Shown one piece after another: positions 35,787-43,125 of a DNA stretch of 64,000 bases. Source of the DNA: Alteromonas macleodii ATCC 27126. Lineage in GTDB: Bacteria; Pseudomonadota; Gammaproteobacteria; Enterobacterales; Alteromonadaceae. The position numbers and the translations under genes were made by a program. The stretch lies in the NCBI RefSeq assembly GCF_000172635.2, contig NC_018632.1:2914001-2978000 (forward strand), written 5' to 3'. The notes under the pieces are model-generated. The model worked only from the letters and a program-made list of their open reading frames with translations, ran no database searches and was not told the DNA's origin. The first letter of the stretch is position 1. Every line of letters begins with the position of its first letter.

Positions 35787-36584
35787 ATGAAAAAGACACA
35801 CTATCGAACACTTTGGCTTTCAGATATCCATTTGGGTAATCGCGACTGCAAAGCTGAATACTTACTTTCCTTTCTGGATAGCATAACCGTAGACACCCTC
35901 TATTTGGTGGGTGATATTGTTGATATGTGGCAAATGTCCAAACAATTTCGCTGGCCAAAGGCGCACAATCAAGTCATGCATAAATTCATGCAAATGAGTC
36001 AGGAAGGCACCCGTGTGGTGTACCTGCCCGGAAACCACGATGAGCCAATTCAGTCTTATTCGGGTATGGCCTTCGGTGACATAGAAATAGAGCGAGAGTT
36101 GGTTCACACCACAGCACAAGGGAAGCGTTATTTAGTCTTACATGGCGATCAGTTCGATGGCGATGTGACTATGGGCAAATTCCATGCGTGGATTGGCGAT
36201 AAAGGTTACGACCTTTTGCTTTTTCTAAATAGAGAGTTTAATCGCCTACGCGCGTGGCGCAAGCGAGCATACTGGTCACTTGCGGGCTATATTAAAAAAC
36301 ACATTAAGGGAGCGAATGAAGCCATCGCCCGTTATCGAGAAGCATGCTGCAGGCGCGCCGATGAAATGGGGCTCGACGGTGTTGTGTGTGGCCATATTCA
36401 TCACCCTGAAAGCAGCTTTGAAAACGGCATTCACTATATCAATGATGGGGACTGGATAGAAAATTGCAGTGCACTGTCCGAAGACGTGAACGGTAACTTA
36501 TCTCTTATTCATTACCTTGATTCATTAGAGTCAGCCACCGTAACACCAATTACAACCAAAACCTCTCGCTCAGAAGCAGCATAG
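35787..36584 (+). CDS. plcP: PlcP-like phospholipase C (LpxH-superfamily metallophosphoesterase)
   Basis: The 265-residue calcineurin-like phosphoesterase has all metal ligands: SDIHLG (Asp13, His15), VGDIVD (Asp43), GNHD (Asn83, His84), LHGDQFD and GHIHH (His203, His205). Automatic annotation would call it UDP-2,3-diacylglucosamine diphosphatase, but length and motifs such as LVGDIVDMW and NDGDWIENC fit the PlcP branch of that family. In Sinorhizobium and marine bacteria PlcP removes phosphoryl head groups from phospholipids during phosphate starvation, leaving diacylglycerol. The Pho box in front and the ornithine-lipid synthase behind support this reading. GGGA lies seven bases before the ATG. 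True LpxH function remains an alternative. Confidence 0.72.
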   Translation: MKKTHYRTLWLSDIHLGNRDCKAEYLLSFLDSITVDTLYLVGDIVDMWQMSKQFRWPKAHNQVMHKFMQMSQEGTRVVYLPGNHDEPIQSYSGMAFGDIEIERELVHTTAQGKRYLVLHGDQFDGDVTMGKFHAWIGDKGYDLLLFLNREFNRLRAWRKRAYWSLAGYIKKHIKGANEAIARYREACCRRADEMGLDGVVCGHIHHPESSFENGIHYINDGDWIENCSALSEDVNGNLSLIHYLDSLESATVTPITTKTSRSEAA

Positions 36585-36600
36585 CTGGCATTACGCAAAT

Positions 36601-36620
36601 GGGGCTGTAACGGCCCCTGA
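36601..36620 (+). terminator. Weak terminator-like hairpin after plcP
   Basis: GGGGC-TGTAACG-GCCCC is followed by TGACTTTTGC. The stem is only five GC pairs and the T-run is interrupted, so termination would be partial. It separates plcP from the olsF promoter region. Confidence 0.4.
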
Positions 36621-36681
36621 CTTTTGCTATTCACCAAGCAACAGGTGAATTCCAAACCCATCCATCAAGGTTAGGGCCTGC

Positions 36682-36715
36682 TGACCTGTGCCTCATATCA
36701 TAGGTTAACAGGTCA
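36682..36715 (+). repeat. Inverted repeat upstream of the olsF Pho box
   Basis: TGACCTGT and ACAGGTCA are perfect 8-bp complements separated by 18 bases, ending 20 bases before the Pho box. The spacing suits two half-sites about three helical turns apart, so an extra operator is possible. Confidence 0.4.
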
Positions 36716-36734
36716 TAGTTACAACTTTTTAACA

Positions 36735-36789
36735 CTGTCAAATAACTGCCATGAAACTGTGTGAAAAGCGTCACATTGCCCTGCTATTG
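36735..36789 (+). promoter_or_regulatory. Tandem Pho boxes and -10 of olsF
   Basis: Four 11-base units run in register: CTGTCAAATAA / CTGCCATGAAA / CTGTGTGAAAA / GCGTCACATTG (36735-36778). The 18-base box CTGTGTGAAAAGCGTCAC is followed by exactly ten bases and then TATTGT (36784-36789), which also has the extended -10 TGC. This reproduces phoA geometry. Initiation near 36796 rules out the upstream ATG at 36751, which lies inside the box. Confidence 0.8.
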
Positions 36790-36819
36790 TTCGCCAAAAC
36801 CGGAAGAGAAACAGGTTCT

Positions 36820-38538
36820 ATGTTTACTGTAAACGACGTACTGAACAAGCATTACCCTCAAGTAGCAAATAACCCCATTCTATTTAAATCGCTGTCTTTC
36901 GTTTTAAGGCACCTTCTTCACGAACGTGAAATTACCGAATTTGGCGAAACCTATCCACATTACGAAGATATCGATTTCGTAGAGCAAGTGCTTGAATATT
37001 TTAATATCAGCTACTCCACGCGCGATGTAGAAAAAGAGCGCATTCCAAGTGAAGGTAGAGTGGTGATTATTGCTAACCATCCGATTGGCTCACTCGACGC
37101 ACTTGCGCTTATAAAGCTGGTTAGTGAAGTACGTCACGACTTGAAAGTGGTCGCCAATGAAATGCTTATGGCCATTGAACCGCTTCACGATATGCTGTTA
37201 CCTGTAAACAATATGCAGGGAGGCACACCAAAACAGCATTTATCGGCAATTCAAAAACACCTTAACAGCGACGGCGCCATATTGATTTTTCCTGCCGGTG
37301 AAGTTTCTCGATTACGCCCGCAAGGTGTTCGCGACACCAGATGGCACACAGGTTTTTTACGCATTGCAAAGCAAGCAAAAGCACCGATATTGCCGGTTTA
37401 TATAGACGCGAAAAATAGCCCGCTTTTTTACGGCGTGTCCATGGTGTACAAACCATTAGCCACCGCGCTGCTCGTCAAAGAGATGTTCAAACAGCGTAAG
37501 AAGCATTTACCTATGCGCATTGGCGAACTTATTCCATTTGAAGCGTACCAGCAAACCAATATACCGTTAAAAGAGCAGGTAAAGCTGTTTAAGCGCCATC
37601 TGTATCGCATTGGCAGTAACAAGAAAGGCGTATTTGAAACCCAGGCTTCTATTGCCATGCCAGAAGACAGAAAAGAACTGGCCCGCGCTATGCGAGACTG
37701 CGAACATTTAGGTGAAACTGGCGACGGAAAATCTATTTACCTATACCAACACAAAAGCTGTTCACCGATTATGCGAGAGATTGGCCGCCTGCGCGAAGTG
37801 GCGTTTCGAGCCGTGGGCGAAGGTACTAACAAGCGTAGAGACATCGATCAGTACGACTCCCACTATTATCACCTTGTACTTTGGGATGACAACGATTTAG
37901 AAATTGTGGGTGCCTACCGCTTTGGCGATGCTGAGCTTTTGACAGCGCCAGACCACCCTACCGGACTCTACTCTGCGACCTTATTTAATTACGGTAAGGA
38001 CAACGATAAACTCTTCAAAGAAGGCTTAGAGCTAGGGCGAAGCTTTGTCCAGCCTCGCTATTGGGGAAAGCGTAGTTTAGATTATTTGTGGTTTGGTATC
38101 GGGGCATTTTTAAGCCGCTACCCAAAGTATCGCTATCTGTTTGGTGCGGTGTCACTCAGTAATGCCTACCCTGAACCCGCTAAAGATTTATTGGTACAAT
38201 TCTATTCCACGTACTTCCCTGCCAAGTTTGGCGAAGCGACCTGCAAGCGACCTTATCAAATGGCGAACGACGCGTTACATCAATTTACAGGTAACGATTA
38301 CAAGGCAGAATTTACGCAGCTAAAGCATTTACTGGCTAACATGGGCGTAAACGTACCAACGCTGTATAAGCAGTATTCTGAAGTGGCTAAAGAAGGCGGG
38401 GTGGCATTTTTAGGCTTTAATGTCGACCCAGATTTTAACGACTGTATCGACGGACTGGTGGTGGTTGATATGCAAACACTTACTGAGAAAAAGCGCAAAC
38501 GCTATCTAACCGATATTCAGCTTAAAGCCACAGCCTAA
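36820..38538 (+). CDS. olsF: OlsF-like bifunctional ornithine-lipid synthase (PlsC + GNAT)
   Basis: The 572-residue protein fuses two acyltransferases. The N-terminal half is a PlsC/OlsA-type O-acyltransferase with ANHPIGSLDAL and FPAGEVSR followed by GVRDTRWHTGF. The C-terminal half is a GNAT-type OlsB-like N-acyltransferase with VGAYRFGDAE, GLYSATLFNY and ELGRSFVQPRYWGKRSL. OlsF of Serratia has this layout and makes ornithine lipid in one protein: the C-terminal part acylates ornithine, and the N-terminal part adds the second fatty acid. I start at ATG 36820 (MFTVNDVL), with AGG five bases upstream and downstream of the predicted transcription start. Ornithine lipids are phosphorus-free, which fits the Pho box. 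Confidence 0.85.
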   Translation: MFTVNDVLNKHYPQVANNPILFKSLSFVLRHLLHEREITEFGETYPHYEDIDFVEQVLEYFNISYSTRDVEKERIPSEGRVVIIANHPIGSLDALALIKLVSEVRHDLKVVANEMLMAIEPLHDMLLPVNNMQGGTPKQHLSAIQKHLNSDGAILIFPAGEVSRLRPQGVRDTRWHTGFLRIAKQAKAPILPVYIDAKNSPLFYGVSMVYKPLATALLVKEMFKQRKKHLPMRIGELIPFEAYQQTNIPLKEQVKLFKRHLYRIGSNKKGVFETQASIAMPEDRKELARAMRDCEHLGETGDGKSIYLYQHKSCSPIMREIGRLREVAFRAVGEGTNKRRDIDQYDSHYYHLVLWDDNDLEIVGAYRFGDAELLTAPDHPTGLYSATLFNYGKDNDKLFKEGLELGRSFVQPRYWGKRSLDYLWFGIGAFLSRYPKYRYLFGAVSLSNAYPEPAKDLLVQFYSTYFPAKFGEATCKRPYQMANDALHQFTGNDYKAEFTQLKHLLANMGVNVPTLYKQYSEVAKEGGVAFLGFNVDPDFNDCIDGLVVVDMQTLTEKKRKRYLTDIQLKATA

Positions 38539-38544
38539 GCGAAG

Positions 38545-38573
38545 AGGGAGCTTCTGACAAACGCTCCCTTTCT
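38545..38573 (+). terminator. Terminator of olsF
   Basis: AGGGAGC and GCTCCCT form a 7-bp stem with an 11-base loop just after the olsF stop, followed by TTCTCATT. The T-run is modest. Confidence 0.6.
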
Positions 38574-38614
38574 CATTCTACGGCCTTCCGCTTTACTGAA
38601 AATTTCAGAAGTCG

Positions 38615-39790
38615 TTATCGCTCGCCAACATACTTAAGAATGTCGGTATAAATATCTTCAAGAGTGAGTAAATCAGACACATGAATGTGTTCGTTTATTT
38701 GGTGAATGGTGGTGTTTGGCACACCCACTTCAACCACTTGTGTGTGCTCACTAGCAAAAAAACGCCCGTCAGAAGTACCACCGGATGTACTGATAACAGG
38801 GTAACGCCCTGTAGCGCCCTTTATCGCTTTTTCTACGCAGGCAATTAAGCAATGCTCCGCATTACTCTTAGGCTTGCTCAAGTAAGCTTCACAGGGTCTT
38901 GAAAAGCTAACTTTGGCTTCTGTATCAATGCTATTGATAATACTGCGCAGCAATACCGATAAACTGTTTTGATTAAACTGCCACGAATATCTGACATTAA
39001 ACTCTATACGAACAGCACTAGGCACTATGTTATCTGTGAAGCTTCCCGTGTCCATGTGTGTTATTTGAAGCGTAGTACCAGGGAAATCATCACTCCCCTT
39101 GTCAAATGGGTACTGTGTTAGCGCATTAATCACGTTACTCGCTTTGTGGATAGCATTTACCGCTGTCTTTGGATAAGCCACGTGACCTTGCTTTCCTGCA
39201 ATATGGATAGTGCCGGAAAGTGAGCCCCTGCGGCCAATCTTAATTGTATCGCCGGTTGATGCAGATGCAGAAGGTTCACCGACTAGGCACATATCAAGCT
39301 GGACATTTTTAGATGCCAAATATTCAGCTATCCATTTAGAGCCCCACTCCGCCTCCCCTTCTTCATCACTGGTGATTAGCCACCAGAAAGAGACCTTTTC
39401 CTTATCTAACGAGGCAATGGTTCGCTCTGTGGCCGCTAGCATGGCTGCGATGCCTGTTTTCATATCGGCAGCTCCACGTCCATATAATTTATTTTTGCTA
39501 ATTACGGGACTAAAAGGCGGTGACTTCCACTTATCAAGAGGACCTGGGGGCACTACATCAGTATGGCCGCTAAATGCAAAGTGATTCGGGCCCTGCCCCC
39601 ACCTTGCGACGAGGTTGCTCACACCATTAATTGTGTATTTTTCACAAAAGAAACCGAGTTTTTCGAGCTTGTATATCAGGTAACTTTGGCAACCAGCGTC
39701 CTGCGGGGTAATCGACGCTCTTGCCATAAGCACTTCGGCAAAATAAATACTGCGAGCTGGCGCTATGGAAGGTAAAGGCTGAATTGACAT
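38615..39790 (-). CDS. dapE: Succinyl-diaminopimelate desuccinylase
   Basis: DapE hydrolyses N-succinyl-L,L-diaminopimelate in lysine and peptidoglycan synthesis, using two zinc ions. The 391-residue protein shows the M20-family metal motifs SGHTDVVPPG, YGRGAADMKTG, SDEEGEAEWGSKW and LVGEPSAS. The late HINE-like histidine lies in NTTIHQINEHIHVSD. Start ATG at 39790 (MSIQPLPSIAP) has AAAGG ten bases upstream; a longer frame to 39829 is unlikely. A related M20 deacylase cannot be fully excluded, but the motif set fits DapE. It converges on olsF. Confidence 0.85.
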   Translation of the reverse strand: MSIQPLPSIAPARSIYFAEVLMARASITPQDAGCQSYLIYKLEKLGFFCEKYTINGVSNLVARWGQGPNHFAFSGHTDVVPPGPLDKWKSPPFSPVISKNKLYGRGAADMKTGIAAMLAATERTIASLDKEKVSFWWLITSDEEGEAEWGSKWIAEYLASKNVQLDMCLVGEPSASASTGDTIKIGRRGSLSGTIHIAGKQGHVAYPKTAVNAIHKASNVINALTQYPFDKGSDDFPGTTLQITHMDTGSFTDNIVPSAVRIEFNVRYSWQFNQNSLSVLLRSIINSIDTEAKVSFSRPCEAYLSKPKSNAEHCLIACVEKAIKGATGRYPVISTSGGTSDGRFFASEHTQVVEVGVPNTTIHQINEHIHVSDLLTLEDIYTDILKYVGER

Positions 39791-39969
39791 GCATAAGAAA
39801 CCTTTATGAAACGTGAGTCTATTACACAAATGTAAAGTGACACGGCAATAACAGATTTACGACAATGCCATGACAGCGGACAAAGTAACCTGAAGCTAAA
39901 AATAATAAAGGGTGATAACAAGGAAGGCGACAATGGGTGAGTTGGCGACTAGGACTGGCTCGTTAAGAT

Positions 39970-39998
39970 TTGTCTAAATCAACGCGCGTTGTTATAAC
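39970..39998 (+). promoter_or_regulatory. Promoter of the 56-residue membrane-protein gene
   Basis: TTGTCT (39970-39975) is followed after 17 bases by TATAAC (39993-39998). Initiation near 40005 would give a leader of about 23 bases with AAAGG seven bases before the GTG start at 40028. Confidence 0.6.
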
Positions 39999-40027
39999 TA
40001 GAACATAACTTAAAGAAAGGCATTACT

Positions 40028-40198
40028 GTGTTAAAAATCATTGTTTTAATACCCCTTATTTTGTCACTACTCTGGTTTGGCTATTTACAAGCCAACAAAT
40101 ACACTCTGGAGCAAGGCAAGCAAGGGTTTCTGTACATATTCGTGTTATCTGGTGTTATTGCGGCATTTTATACACTGATGCTGTTCTTAACGAACTAA
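40028..40198 (+). CDS. Small two-span membrane protein, uncharacterised (56 residues)
   Basis: This gene begins with GTG and is short enough to be missed by gene callers. The product starts MLKIIVLIPLILSLLWFGYL (first hydrophobic span, residues 2-20). A short polar loop NKYTLEQGKQ follows, then a second span at about 33-54 (GFLYIFVLSGVIAAFYTLML), ending FLTN. AAAGG stands seven bases before the start, a good promoter lies upstream and a strong terminator lies downstream, so it forms a complete monocistronic unit. I do not recognise a function. Codon use looks like that of its neighbours. Confidence 0.75.
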   Translation: MLKIIVLIPLILSLLWFGYLQANKYTLEQGKQGFLYIFVLSGVIAAFYTLMLFLTN

Positions 40199-40236
40199 CG
40201 CACTTCAAACAAACACCCAATCACTGTGTTGTATAA

Positions 40237-40271
40237 AAAAAGCCAGCATCTATGAAAGAGGCTGGCTTTTT
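40237..40271 (+). terminator. Bidirectional terminator between the small membrane-protein gene and ppiD
   Basis: AAAAAGCCAGC and GCTGGCTTTTT are perfect 11-bp complements with a 13-base loop. It serves the small gene on the plus strand and ppiD on the minus strand. Confidence 0.87.
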
Positions 40272-40324
40272 AGTAATTACCGGTGTCACTGCTAGTCGCA
40301 GCGACAACTTTTACGCAGCAGTGC

Positions 40325-42217
40325 TTATAGCGTCTGTGAGATAGTCACTTCTGCATTTGCGCGAAGCGCATCAATATATTGTTGATAAACGCGCTGGCCT
40401 TGTACCTGAGCAAGGCGCTGCTTCAGGCTTTCACCCAACTCATTCTCAAGCTCTGGTGCTGCGTTAACGTTTTCAAGCATAACAACAGCAACGTCACCGT
40501 TTACCGTTGTTGCAACATCAACTTTATCTTCGCCTTCAAGGGCAAGAGAGAAAAGCGTGTCAACGAGTGCACGTGCAAGTGTACCGCCCGCTCTCGGAAC
40601 AGCAGCTGCTGTCTCCCAAGACACAGACTTTTCAGCTAGCTCGCTTTCAACGCTTTCTCCAGCACGCACTTTTTGTGCGATATCAAACGCCCAAGCTTCT
40701 GCAGCTTCTTTCGACTTTTCTGCCTTAACAGAGGCTTCGATGCCTTCGCGTACTTCTTCAAGAGATTGAGTACGCTGAGGCTGATGCTCAATAACACGCG
40801 CAACAACAACGGTTTCGTCGTCTAGTTCTATAATATCGCTATTAAGCCCTTCATCAATAAGTTCAGAAGAGAAAGCAACGTCCAGTAAACCAGGGAAGCT
40901 TAGATCAGCAGGTGCGGTGTTGCGACTAAATACCACTGACTCTTGCACAGGCAAATCAACCGCGTTCGCTGCATCTTCTAGCGTATCAGGTACTTCAAAC
41001 GCAATTTCAGCTAACGTATTTTGAAGCTCAAAGTACTTTTCCATAGCCGCGTCATAAAGAAGCGTATCGCGAATCTCACCCGCTACTTCATCGAAAGATT
41101 TAACTTGTGCTTCTTTTAAGTCTGTTAACTTGATGATGTGAAAACCAAACTCGGTTTCAACTACGTCGGATACATCGCCAACATTTTGTAAAGCAAAAGC
41201 TGCTTCATCAAACGCTGGGTCCATCATTTCTGGTGTAATGAAGTCTAAGTCACCACCGTTTTCGGCAGAGAATGTGTCATCAGAGTCTGCTTCTGCAAGA
41301 GCCGCAAAGTCTGCACCGTTGTCGAGTTCTGCTTTTAATGATTCTGCTTTTGCTTTCGCTGCATCGGCATCATCGCCCGCTTCGATAAGAATATGAGAAA
41401 CACGGCGCTCTTCTTCTTTGCCGTAGCTTCCCAGGTTATTTTCGTAGTACGTGCGAACCGCTTCTTCATCAACCGAAACGCGATCTTTCAAGTCATCGAC
41501 ACTTAACTTAACGTAAGCAAGTTTAACCTGCTCGTCAGTATCGAAAGAGGCGATGTTGTTATTATAAAAAGCTTCAACATCCGCATCTGTCACTTCGATT
41601 GAGCCGGCAAACTCATCAGAGCTCACTAGCACGTATTTCGCATCACGAGTTTGGCGCTGTAGCGCATTCGCTTGCTGTACTTCACCGTCCAACGCAAATG
41701 AAGAATTCGTTAGCGCTGCAGCCAACTGGTTTTGTGTCATTTGAACGCGCAGATAATCGCGGAAATCGGCTACTTGAAAACCGTTTTGACGAAGAATGGC
41801 TTGGAAACGTTCGTTATCGAACTGACCACCAAACTGGAATTCAGGCATTTGTGTTATGGTTTCGCGAATTTGTTTATCACTTACGCGCAATCCCATGTCC
41901 GTCGCTTGTTGCTGAATTAATTTTTCAGCAATAAGTCTGTCCAGTACATTTCTTCTGAAATCTGCGAGGTATTGCTCACTAGAGAAAAGCTGTGCGATGC
42001 TTTCGCCGTATTGAGACTCCATTTGTGCACGCTGATTCTGATATGCACGCTCTAGTTCTTGTGCCGAAATTTCTTCGCCATTAACAGTAGCTACTGCAGT
42101 AGTACCTGATGATGTTAGGTAGCTACCTACACCTGCGAATACGAAACTTAAAACGATAAGCGCGATAATCGCCATCGCCCATGGGCCTTGAGAACCTTCT
42201 CTGATTCTTTCTAGCAT
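40325..42217 (-). CDS. ppiD: PpiD, membrane-anchored periplasmic folding factor
   Basis: PpiD is an inner-membrane-anchored chaperone that sits near the SecYEG exit and helps early folding of exported proteins. The 630-residue protein has a short cytoplasmic N-terminus, one span at about residues 14-36 (MAIIALIVLSFVFAGVGSYL), a SurA-like N-terminal chaperone domain (residues about 40-190) and one parvulin domain at about 265-360 (RRVSHILIEAG, then GGDLDFITPEMMDPAFDEAAF and FGFHIIKL). A large chaperone tail follows. It lies downstream of hupB, as in E. coli (lon-hupB-ppiD). Confidence 0.93.
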   Translation of the reverse strand: MLERIREGSQGPWAMAIIALIVLSFVFAGVGSYLTSSGTTAVATVNGEEISAQELERAYQNQRAQMESQYGESIAQLFSSEQYLADFRRNVLDRLIAEKLIQQQATDMGLRVSDKQIRETITQMPEFQFGGQFDNERFQAILRQNGFQVADFRDYLRVQMTQNQLAAALTNSSFALDGEVQQANALQRQTRDAKYVLVSSDEFAGSIEVTDADVEAFYNNNIASFDTDEQVKLAYVKLSVDDLKDRVSVDEEAVRTYYENNLGSYGKEEERRVSHILIEAGDDADAAKAKAESLKAELDNGADFAALAEADSDDTFSAENGGDLDFITPEMMDPAFDEAAFALQNVGDVSDVVETEFGFHIIKLTDLKEAQVKSFDEVAGEIRDTLLYDAAMEKYFELQNTLAEIAFEVPDTLEDAANAVDLPVQESVVFSRNTAPADLSFPGLLDVAFSSELIDEGLNSDIIELDDETVVVARVIEHQPQRTQSLEEVREGIEASVKAEKSKEAAEAWAFDIAQKVRAGESVESELAEKSVSWETAAAVPRAGGTLARALVDTLFSLALEGEDKVDVATTVNGDVAVVMLENVNAAPELENELGESLKQRLAQVQGQRVYQQYIDALRANAEVTISQTL

Positions 42218-42297
42218 GATTGTTCTTCAACTCCGTTGCTTACTACAGTTACCTCAAACCATCACAAATCCGTGAGTGCGAGATAAAATAAGCGCTG

Positions 42298-42325
42298 ATT
42301 ATAACCCAATGCTGCCGAATATAAA
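42298..42325 (-). promoter_or_regulatory. Promoter of ppiD
   Basis: On the minus strand TTTATA (42320-42325) is followed after 16 bases by a perfect TATAAT (42298-42303), about 80 bases before the ppiD ATG. Confidence 0.55.
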
Positions 42326-42425
42326 CGACCAAAACGCACTATTTGTACTGTCTTTCGTTAAGTTCGTGCATTGCGAGGATATGTATAAAACTTACCAAGC
42401 CTCGAAGGGTTATTTCTACTCTTAA

Positions 42426-42463
42426 AATATTGGGGTCAGAGTCATTACTCTCACCCCAATATT
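42426..42463. repeat. REP-like palindrome containing GGGGTCAGAGTC
   Basis: AATATTGGGGT and ACCCCAATATT form a perfect 11-bp stem around CAGAGTCATTACTCTC, which itself can extend the pairing (AGAGT/ACTCT). The core GGGGTCAGAGTC resembles dispersed palindromes linked with REP-associated tyrosine transposases in many gammaproteobacteria. It sits between hupB and ppiD with no transposase gene. It may also act on the 3' end of the hupB message. Confidence 0.6.
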
Positions 42464-42484
42464 GAATTCTTTGTTTTAGAAATA

Positions 42485-42515
42485 AAAAAGGCGATGGACT
42501 AGCCATCGCCTTTTT
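42485..42515 (-). terminator. Terminator of hupB
   Basis: AAAAAGGCGATGG and CCATCGCCTTTTT form a perfect 13-bp stem with a five-base loop, 16 bases beyond the hupB stop. It is one of the strongest terminators in the window. Confidence 0.93.
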
Positions 42516-42530
42516 CTATAATTTTTGTGC

Positions 42531-42803
42531 TTAGTTACAAGCGTCTTTCAGTGCTTTACCAGCTTTGAAAGATGGAACTTTCGCTGCTGAAATCTGAATA
42601 GTCTCACCAGTTTGTGGGTTGCGGCCACTGCGAGCTGAACGTTCGCGAACTGAGAAAGTACCAAAGCCTACTAGTGCAACTTGGTCGCCGTCTTTAAGCG
42701 CCGCAGTTACTGAGTCAGTGAATGCGTCAAGAGCGCGGCCAGCAGCTGCTTTAGAAATGTCTGCACCAGCAGCGATTTGGTCGATAAGTTGAGACTTGTT
42801 CAC
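42531..42803 (-). CDS. hupB: DNA-binding protein HU-beta
   Basis: HU is the abundant nucleoid protein that bends DNA non-specifically. The 90-residue sequence opens [22 protein letters not shown] and includes [23 protein letters not shown], the DNA-binding arm with its conserved proline and the GRNPQTG signature. The start is GTG at 42803 with GGGGA eight bases upstream. It lies downstream of lon, as in E. coli, and has its own -10 element and terminator. Confidence 0.97.
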   Translation of the reverse strand: MNKSQLIDQIAAGADISKAAAGRALDAFTDSVTAALKDGDQVALVGFGTFSVRERSARSGRNPQTGETIQISAAKVPSFKAGKALKDACN

Positions 42804-42826
42804 AATTATGATCCCCTTCGATTGTT

Positions 42827-42832
42827 ATTATA
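42827..42832 (-). promoter_or_regulatory. -10 element of hupB
   Basis: A perfect TATAAT on the minus strand lies 24 bases before the GTG start. I see no good -35 at 16-18 bases. Expression may be helped by Fis or CRP, as in E. coli, but no site was identified. Confidence 0.5.
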
Positions 42833-43072
42833 CTGTTTGTCCAAAACGATTTTGCTTGAACGTTATAGCAAGCTTGATTGTTAACATCAAGCTTCAGTCA
42901 CAAATAATTAACTTTATTAATGAATCGCTGCAATCCCTTTTGTGGCAAGGCTTCAAGCGAATACCACTTAAAGGTAACACAACTTTTGCGACTTGAAAGC
43001 CCTAATTTTAAAAAAATCAGGTTTTCTTTCGCTCAATGCACATTTTTTGTTCAATTATTGCAATTTTATAGC
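42833..43072. other. lon-hupB intergenic region
   Basis: This AT-rich stretch lies between the lon terminator and the hupB -10. I see no further gene, repeat or structured RNA in it. Confidence 0.3.
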
Positions 43073-43114
43073 AAAAAAACGGCTACACGCCTTTAAAAAC
43101 AAAGGATTGTAGCC
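43073..43114 (-). terminator. Terminator of lon
   Basis: On the minus strand GGCTACA and TGTAGCC (outer arms) and CCTTT/AAAGG (inner arms) form a long hairpin followed by seven T, 11 bases after the lon stop. Confidence 0.82.
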
Positions 43115-43125
43115 AGTCGATTAAG

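Noticed and set aside
36751..36819. N-terminal extension of OlsF starting at ATG 36751
   Set aside because: The ATG is inside a PhoB half-site and upstream of the predicted transcription start, and it has no Shine-Dalgarno.
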